A stretch of DNA of 64,000 bases, taken from contig CM059971.1 in the NCBI GenBank assembly GCA_030490835.1, forward strand, positions 25,723,817-25,787,816, in the 5' to 3' direction. Below are positions 57,499-64,000 of this stretch, in pieces. The notes below the pieces were generated by a model. The model saw only the letters and a list, made by a program, of their open reading frames with translations, had not been told where the DNA came from and did not search any database. The first letter of the stretch is position 1, and each line of letters opens with the position of its first letter. Source of the stretch: Annona cherimola. Its lineage: Eukaryota; Streptophyta; Magnoliopsida; Magnoliales; Annonaceae. A program made the translations under genes and the position numbers.

Positions 57499-59352
57499 AT
57501 GGCATCCCAATCCACTTCCGTTCCCGCTTTTGCTGAAGGCCAATCATTCACAAGGCCACCATTGTTTGATGGGAACAACTTTGGTTATTGGAAGCTTCGT
57601 ATGAAGCAACTCATCATGGCTACAGATATGGATTCTTGGATTGCTATCCAAGATGGTGTGATTTTGCCTACTGATGACAAAGCTTCCAAATGGACCGAAG
57701 AGGAAGTAAGAACTGTAAAGAGCAATGCTAAGACAATGAACTCACTATTTTGTGCTCTTACAGCTTCTGAGTATGATAGAGTATCATCCTGCCTAACCGC
57801 AAAAGAAATATGGGATACTCTAACATCTATTTATGAAGGAACCTCCCAAGTCCAAGGGACTAGGAGAAATATTTTGATAGGAGAGTTGGAAAGTTTTAGA
57901 ATGCTAGACACTGAAAATATTTCTGAAATGTTTGCAAGATTTTCTAAGATTACTAATGCTCTCAAAGGTCTTGGAAAAGCTATCTCTGAATCCGAACAGG
58001 TGATGAAGATACTAAGAGCTCTACCGGATTCATGGACTTCAAAGATTACAGCTATTGAATAAGCCAAAGACCTAAACACTTTGAAGCTAGAAGATCTTAT
58101 TAGCTCATTAATGTCACATGAGCTAATTAGGAGAAGAAACGAAGATAATCACAAAGGGAAGAGAACCATTGCACTCAAGGCCACTCACAATTCAGATGGA
58201 TCCACCTCTTCATCTCACAACGATGATAAAGACATTGCTCTTCTCACTCGCAAATTCCGGAAATTTGTGAGAAAAGAAAAGAACCTCAAAGACTTCAAAG
58301 AAAGACCACATAAAGAAAAGAAAAAGGAGGTTACAAAATGCTACCGATGCGGGGGCGTAGGACATATGCAAGCTCAATGTCCTACACCAGAAGAAAGGCC
58401 AAAGGAGAGTCATGAAAGAAGAAAATACCAAAGGCCAAGAGGAAGAGGCATGTTCGTCAACGAGGAGACTTCATCAACATGCAGCTCTTCAACCGACGAA
58501 AATGATGCAGCCAACTGTGCAAGAATATGTTGCATGGCACGAATCGAGCAAGAAGAGGACTTGCTATGCTTAAACACGACTGAAGTTTTGGAAGAACAAT
58601 CCACCTCAACCAAATGTACAAGCAATGATGAGGTAACTTCCAAACCTTGCTATTCTCAATCAAGTTATTCTTCTTTTCAAAATTGCATCAAATGTGCTGA
58701 ATTAGAAGAACTACAAACTGCCTATGATTCATTATATGAGGAAATCAAAAAGCTAGGAAACAAGTTGTCCTCAAAGAAACAACAATGCAACTTTATTATT
58801 ATTGAAAATGGAAAACTAGCTGAAAAATCAACAAAACTGAAAGAAGAAAATGAATCATTGTTGAAAGAAGTAGAGAAACTAAAAAAGGAGAACAAATCCT
58901 TAAATGAATCATTAGCAAAGTTCTCTAATCCAGGAGAAAGTGTAAAGATGTTTCTGAACATGACCTCCCAAACAAACAAAAGAGATCTTGGATACAATAC
59001 ATTTGAGCAAGGAGAAAGTGGCAAATCAAATGTGCCTACACTTGGGAAATATCAAACCAAAATTGCACCTATATACAAGCCACAAAGGAGAAATGTTATG
59101 TGGACTAAAAGGCCAACATTTGAACCAAAATATACTTGGAGGCCTACTCCTAGATTACCAATGGCTTGCAACTTTTGCAACAAAATGGGTCATAAAGTTT
59201 ACAAGTGTAACTTTAAGAGATTGTTTGATTATGGTGCAAAACTAGTTTGGGTTCCAAGGAACACAAGATTTGGACTTTCTAAGTTGGAGCAACAAAGGTT
59301 GAATAATATTACTAACCCAAATGGACCCATAAAATGGGTACCAAAAGGATAA
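57499..59352 (+). pseudogene. Copia gag (with one in-frame stop)
   Basis: The capsid-type protein starts ATG at 57,499 (MASQSTSVPAF), 35 bases after the primer site. The N-terminal part (PPLFDGNNFGYWKLRMK, then ATDMDSWIAIQDG, LTSIYEGTSQVQGTR) is the UBN2-type gag domain. At 58,060 a TAA sits between AIE and AKDLNT, where this family reads through; the frame then continues to 59,352. Two CCHC knuckles follow: CYRCGGVGHMQAQC at 58,339-58,380 and CNFCNKMGHKVYKC at 59,167-59,208, with a coiled-coil-like KLKEENESLLKEVEKLKKEN stretch between. The product ends IKWVPKG. The stop looks like one base change in an otherwise well-kept frame. Confidence 0.88.
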
Positions 59353-62300
59353 GGATTATTTGTTTACTTTTCAGATTTGTTTAAAGGCAAAGGCAAACAA
59401 TGTATGGTTCATGGATAGCGGTTGTTCAAGGCACATGACTGGAGAAAGAAATTTGTTTCACAAACTTAAGTCTTGCAACGACGGAACTGTTGCCTTTGGA
59501 AATAATGAGAAAGGTAAAATCAAAGGTAAAGGAAATATTTATAGTAGTTCAAATGCATGCATGGAGGATGTTTTGTTTGTTGAAGGACTCAAGCATAACC
59601 TAATGAGCATTAGCCAATTACGTGATAAAGGATATAAGGTTGTGTTTGAATCATCTATATGTAATGTATTTGATGGTGAGCATATCATGTTTAGTGGAAG
59701 AAGACATGGAAATGTATATTTGGTTTTACTTGATGAACTAGATGGTCAATGTCTAATGGCCATTGAAAATGATCCATGGGTTTGGCATAAAAGACTTGGA
59801 CATGTGAATATGTCAAACATAAAGACCCTATGGAAAAAGAGTTTGGTAGAAGGCTTGCCAAAGTTGAAATATGACAAAGACAAAATTTTCAAGGCATGTC
59901 AATTATCTAAACAACCAAAGATGTCTTTTTCTACCAAAAAGGAGATTTCCACCACAAGGCCACTTGAATTGCTACACATGGATCTATATGGACCATCCGA
60001 CATTTTAACCATTGGTGGAAAGAAATATGTATTTGTTATTGTAGATGACTTTTCAAGATTCACATGGATAATTCTCTTAGCTAGCAAAGATGAAGCCTTC
60101 TCTATGTTTTCAACTTTTGTAAACTTGGTGGAAAATGAAAAACAAAGTACTATTATGTCTATAAGAAGTGACCATGGTGGTGAATTTGAGAACAAACGAT
60201 TCATAGAATTATGTAATGAAAAAGGAATTCATCACACATTTTCTGCACCAAGGACTCCACAACAAAATGGAGTAGTTGAAAGGAAAAACAGAACTATACA
60301 AGAGATGGCTAGAACAATGCTAAATGAGAGCAAATTATCCAAGAAGTTTTGGGGTGAAGCTGTGAGCACAGCTTGTCATGTTTTAAATCGAGTTACCATT
60401 AGAGCTATCTTGAAAAAGACCCCATATGAGCTATGGAAGGGAAGAAAACCAAATATCTCTTATTTTCATGCCTTTGGATGCACATGTTATGTGTTGAACA
60501 ATGGAAAAACCAACTTGGGAAAACTTGACGCTAAAAGTGATGAGTCAATATTCCTTGGGTACTCATCAAATAGCAAAGCATATAGAGTATTTAATAAACG
60601 AAACCAAGTTGTAGAAGAATCCATACATGTTGCTTTTGATGAAACTAACCCATGCTTGAAAAGAAGAGATGATTTAAGTGATGCAGATGAGATTGTAAGC
60701 AACTTTGAAAAGCTGCATGTGGAAAAGCAAGAAGAGTCCATAGAGGAAAGGGTAAGTGAAGGTGATGATTCCTATAAACCTCCATCTGATTTAAAATTCA
60801 AACATGCACATCCAATTGAACAAGTTATAGGAAATGTGTATGAAGGTGTAAAAACTAGAAGGTCAAAGCAAAATGTTTGTGGACAATATGCTTTTGTATC
60901 CAAGATTGAACCTTCTAATATTGAACAAGCTCTTGATGATGAAAACTGGATTATAGCAATGCAAGAAGAGCTAAATCAAGTTTGGCACCTTGTTCCTAGA
61001 CCAAATGACTGTATTGTTATTGGCACCAAGTGGGTCTTTAGGAACAAATTAGATGAAAGTGGACTTGTAGTGAGGAACAAAGCTAGACTTGTGGCAAAAG
61101 GATACTCACAAGAAGAAGGAATAGATTTTGAAGAATCCTATGCCCCGGTTGCTAGATTAGAGGCAATTCGCATCTTACTAGCTTTTGCATCTCACATGAA
61201 CTTTAAATTGTTTCAAATGGATGTCAAAAGTGCATTCCTGAATGGTTATATAAATGAAGAGGTGTATGTAGAACAACCACCTGGATTTGAGGAAAAAGAT
61301 CAATCTAAATTTGTATACAAGCTAACCAAAGCATTATATGGATTAAAACAAGCTCCAAGAGCTTGGTATGATAGACTAAGCAAATTTCTGATTGATCATG
61401 ATTTTCAAAAAGGAAATGTAGACACCACTTTGTTTATCAAGTACAATGGAAAGGATATATTGATCATTCAGATTTATGTAGATGATATTATTTTTGGTGC
61501 TACTAATGAAACTCTTTGCCAAGAATTTTCTGAGCTTATGCAGAAAGAGTTTGAGATGAGCATGATGGGAGAGCTAAACTTCTTCCTTGGACTGCAAATC
61601 AAGCAACTAAATGAAGGAATTTTCATAAACCAGTCCAAATACATCAAGGAGATGCTCAAGAAGTTTGGCATGGAGAATAGCAAAGGAGCAAACACGCCCA
61701 TGAGCTCTACAATCAAGCTTGACAAAGATGAGAAGGGCAAAGTAGTTGATTTAAAATTGTATAGAAGCATGATAGGTTCCTTATTGTATTTAACTGCTTC
61801 TAGGCCAGATATTTTGTTTAGTGTGTGTATGTGCTCTAGATTTCAATCATGCCCAAAAGAATCACACTTGGTAGCTGTGAAAAGAATCTTTAGATATCTA
61901 GTAGACACTACCAATTTAGGACTATGGTATCCAAAGGGCTCTAATTTTGATCTAATCGGCTACTCGGATGCGGATTTTGCTGGTTACAAAGTAGATAGAA
62001 AAAGCACTAGTGGAACATGTCAGTTTCTTGGAAGCATGTTGGTTTCATAGTTTTCAAGAAAACAAACTAGTGTTGCTCTATCTACGGCGGAAGCCGAATA
62101 CATTGCCGCCGGGAGCTGTTGTGCTCAATTACTTTGGATGAAACAGCAACTTAGGGACTATGGCATGGATTTCAAAGATATACCTATCAAATGTGATAAT
62201 ACAAGTGCCATATGTCTAACCAAGAATCCAGTCTTGCATTCTAGGACCAAACATATAGACCTTAGACATCATTTCATTAGAGAACATGTAGAAAATCATG

Positions 62301-62419
62301 ACATATGTTTGGTATATGTAAGAACAGAGGATCAAGTTGCAGACATATTCACAAAACCCCTAGCCAAAGAAGCATTCTATAAAATTCGAAATGACATGGG
62401 AATGATTGAGTTAGGCTAG
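59353..62419 (+). pseudogene. Copia pol: protease, integrase, reverse transcriptase, RNase H
   Basis: It lies in a different frame from gag (frame change around 59,345-59,360), then is open from about 59,360 to 62,050. Protease: DSG at 59,414-59,422 ([11 protein letters not shown]). Integrase: [11 protein letters not shown], then KACQLSKQ, where the first Cys of the HHCC finger is Phe (codon 59,888-59,890), followed by intact catalytic residues in [16 protein letters not shown] and [11 protein letters not shown]. Reverse transcriptase: [20 protein letters not shown] at 61,475-61,486. RNase H starts at [15 protein letters not shown] at 62,048-62,050 stands where the family has Trp (SW then FSRKQ), after which the frame is open to 62,419 (STAEAEY, DNTSAI, KHIDLRHHFIRE). 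The element thus cannot express a full pol as it stands. Confidence 0.92.
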
Positions 62420-62689
62420 CATAAACTTAGGGGGAGCAATCCCACCTATCTCTTTCTTTACCCTCTAATCTTTTTGATTTATTGACAAAAAGGGGGAGAA
62501 AAATAGGATTTGAGGAAGAGAAGAGTAGATAAGTTTGGGGAGAAGAATAGCATATGTTTGAAAAATTGCATGAGCATATGTTGAATGATTGCATGAGCAT
62601 AAGTATGAAATGCAAAATGAGCATGTTATTAAGTTATTGAAAGGTATACACTCAAATCGGTTTTTGTCAATCATCAAAAAGGGGGAGAT
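62420..62689 (+). other. Copia 3' internal region and polypurine tract
   Basis: No frame after RNase H. The polypurine tract AAAAAGGGGGAGA (about 62,675-62,688) is next to the right LTR and would prime plus-strand DNA synthesis. Short runs of GGGGGAG also occur at about 62,430 and 62,490. Confidence 0.85.
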
Positions 62690-64000
62690 TGTTGGAAATA
62701 TGTGGAAAACAAGTTAAATCTATGTTTTGATGATTAACAAATCAATTTGAGTAAGTCTTGGCTACTAACAAGTTTGTGGAAATGTTTAAGGAATAATCAT
62801 TTGAAGAAAATCAAAGCCAAGTCGTATCCCAAGTCGACTCCAAGATCGACTTCAAAACATGCAAAACTGTCCAGAGTTGAAAACGGGAGAAGAGCAAGTG
62901 AAGTCGCAGGCCAAGTCGACTCCACCTGCGACTTGGGTAGCCAAGTCGCAAACGAAGTCGACCTCGACATCGACCTCAGATGACAAAAACTGTCCAGAGT
63001 CGAAGCTCAGAACACGAAGTGCCGAAGTCGCACCCCAAGTCGACTCCACGTGCGACTTGAGGTGAAGTCGCAGCCGAAGTCGACTCCGACATCGACTTCG
63101 ATCGGGCAGAGGCGATTTTTCAGAAGATAAGCTGGAATGCATATTCAAGATGAAATCAAGTCATGAGTCAAATGCGAAGCAAGGAGCTTAAATCAATCAT
63201 GCAAGGGTCAAGCTCTTCAAGATTCACAAGATCCAAATGTTCAAGATTCAAGGATTTAAGGTTTGCAAATCTTGGAGCTAATGAAAGCAAGACACCATGA
63301 TCCAAAGAGTAACAAAAATTGCAAAGGAATTAAAAGGCTTGAGAAAGACTAAGCAAAACAAAAGTTTCAAAGTTCCAAGTTCATAAAGCCAACTGTCGAG
63401 GTGAAGTCGAACCCGAAGTCGACTCCACCTGCGACTTGGGTCAAGTCGAGAACCCAAGTCGAACCTGACTGGAACTTGAAGTTGCGACGGAGAAGCGAAG
63501 TCGCACCCGAAGTCGACTCCATCTGGGACTTGGGCGAAGTCGCATCCGAAGTCGACTCCACCTGCGACTTGGGTTGCAACGGTCGGAATTAATTCGAACG
63601 TTGGTGCATTAAATGCGCGCCACCTACCTTCTAACGTTTGGATTTCCTCCAAAATTATAAATAGCATTCATGGTGGACGAGGGAAGTAGTTGGAAAACAT
63701 TAAGTGAGCATAACTCCTATCTACAAGAGCATTAAAGTGATCAAGCCAATCAAGAGAGGAAGAACTACACTTCAAAACTGCAAGAGCTTCACTTCAGATT
63801 CTTCAAAGCCTACCACAAGTTCTTCTCTGCGCCAAACTGCTTCTACACATCTGTAAAGTGTAGATTTCTTTCATTGATTATTTGTTTGTATTGAACTTGA
63901 TTTAGCTTGGGTAGCTAAGATCAAGTGATAGCAAAGTAGTGTGTGATTGGAGTGTGACTCATCACCTACTTGTGCTAGTTGTTGATGCCCCCTAGAGCTA
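62690..64000 (+). repeat. Right LTR of the copia element (truncated at window end)
   Basis: It aligns to 55,793-57,103 without indels, and the last about 347 bp lie outside the window. Differences relative to the left LTR fall at left-LTR positions 55,882, 55,887, 55,960, 56,629, 56,678, 56,708, 56,742, 56,933 and 56,987. All but 56,629 are transitions. Confidence 0.95.

Larger units (their letters stand above)
55793..64000 (+). mobile_element. Ty1/copia retrotransposon, young; right LTR truncated by window end
   Basis: Left LTR 55,793-57,450, primer site 57,453-57,464, gag-pol 57,499-62,419, polypurine tract about 62,675-62,688, right LTR from 62,690 to the window end. The LTR has TGTTGG...CCAACA termini. 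The LTR copies differ at nine positions in 1,311 comparable bases with no indel. The left flank GGTGC would be the target-site duplication, but its partner lies outside the window. Long LTRs and the polyprotein wording (AIEE-type gag end, CYRCGG knuckle, [23 protein letters not shown]) fit a SIRE/Tork-like copia lineage, which I do not assign further. No envelope-like frame was seen between RNase H and the polypurine tract. Confidence 0.95.

Overview
The window reads as nuclear DNA of a flowering plant: one complete intron-less CC-NB-LRR disease-resistance gene, the last two exons of an MRS2/MGT-type magnesium-transporter gene with plant-like splice sites, and a dense, nested collection of plant transposable elements (Ty1/copia, Ty3/gypsy, TRIM, LINE, Mutator-like, hAT-like, fold-back MITEs) in AT-rich DNA. 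I cannot name the species from sequence alone. No bacterial, organellar, CRISPR, rRNA or tRNA feature was seen.

Layout. 1-3,750: remains of LTR elements (a minus-strand LTR at the very edge, a TRIM with both LTRs, and a decayed copia element). 5,424-8,891: the CNL resistance gene on the minus strand, the only full-length host gene. 9,000-13,500: AT-rich flank with a poly(T)/poly(A) insertion just upstream of the CNL start. 13,500-22,000: a segment (copy A) that carries a decayed LINE and a non-autonomous Mutator-like element. 23,650-26,516 and 33,849-35,060: a second copy of that same segment (B and C), apparently split by about 7.3 kb that contains the MRS2-type exons (30,018-31,179). 34,527-34,992: a TRIM rearranged into a 208-bp near-perfect palindrome. 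37,400-46,100: several decayed Ty3/gypsy pieces, one with its LTR and a nested hAT-like element. 47,100-50,200: three 355-bp tandem units and several MITEs. 51,230-55,792: a second LINE of the same family as the first, on the minus strand. 55,793-64,000: a young Ty1/copia element inserted into that LINE. Its left LTR and internal region are complete; its right LTR runs off the window.

How it fits together. The layers can be ordered by nesting. The LINE2 was already in place when the copia element landed in it. The gypsy gag-protease region was in place when the hAT-like element landed in it. The duplicated segment predates the LINE1 and MULE insertions in copy A and the MITE insertions in copy B, because each insertion is missing from the other copy. 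The copia LTRs differ at only nine positions over 1,311 bp that I could compare by eye, so it is by far the youngest large element, although its reading frames already carry two stops and a frame change.

The best candidates for something not yet described are: the inverted AAGTCG/CGACTT array in the copia LTR upstream of its TATA box; the TRIM palindrome; the poly(T)/poly(A) insertion flanked by a perfect 14-bp duplication near the resistance gene; the conserved 41-nt hairpin at the 3' end of the LINE family; and the recent 258-bp duplication inside the LRR of the resistance gene. All identity statements are from reading the sequence by eye, not from alignment software.
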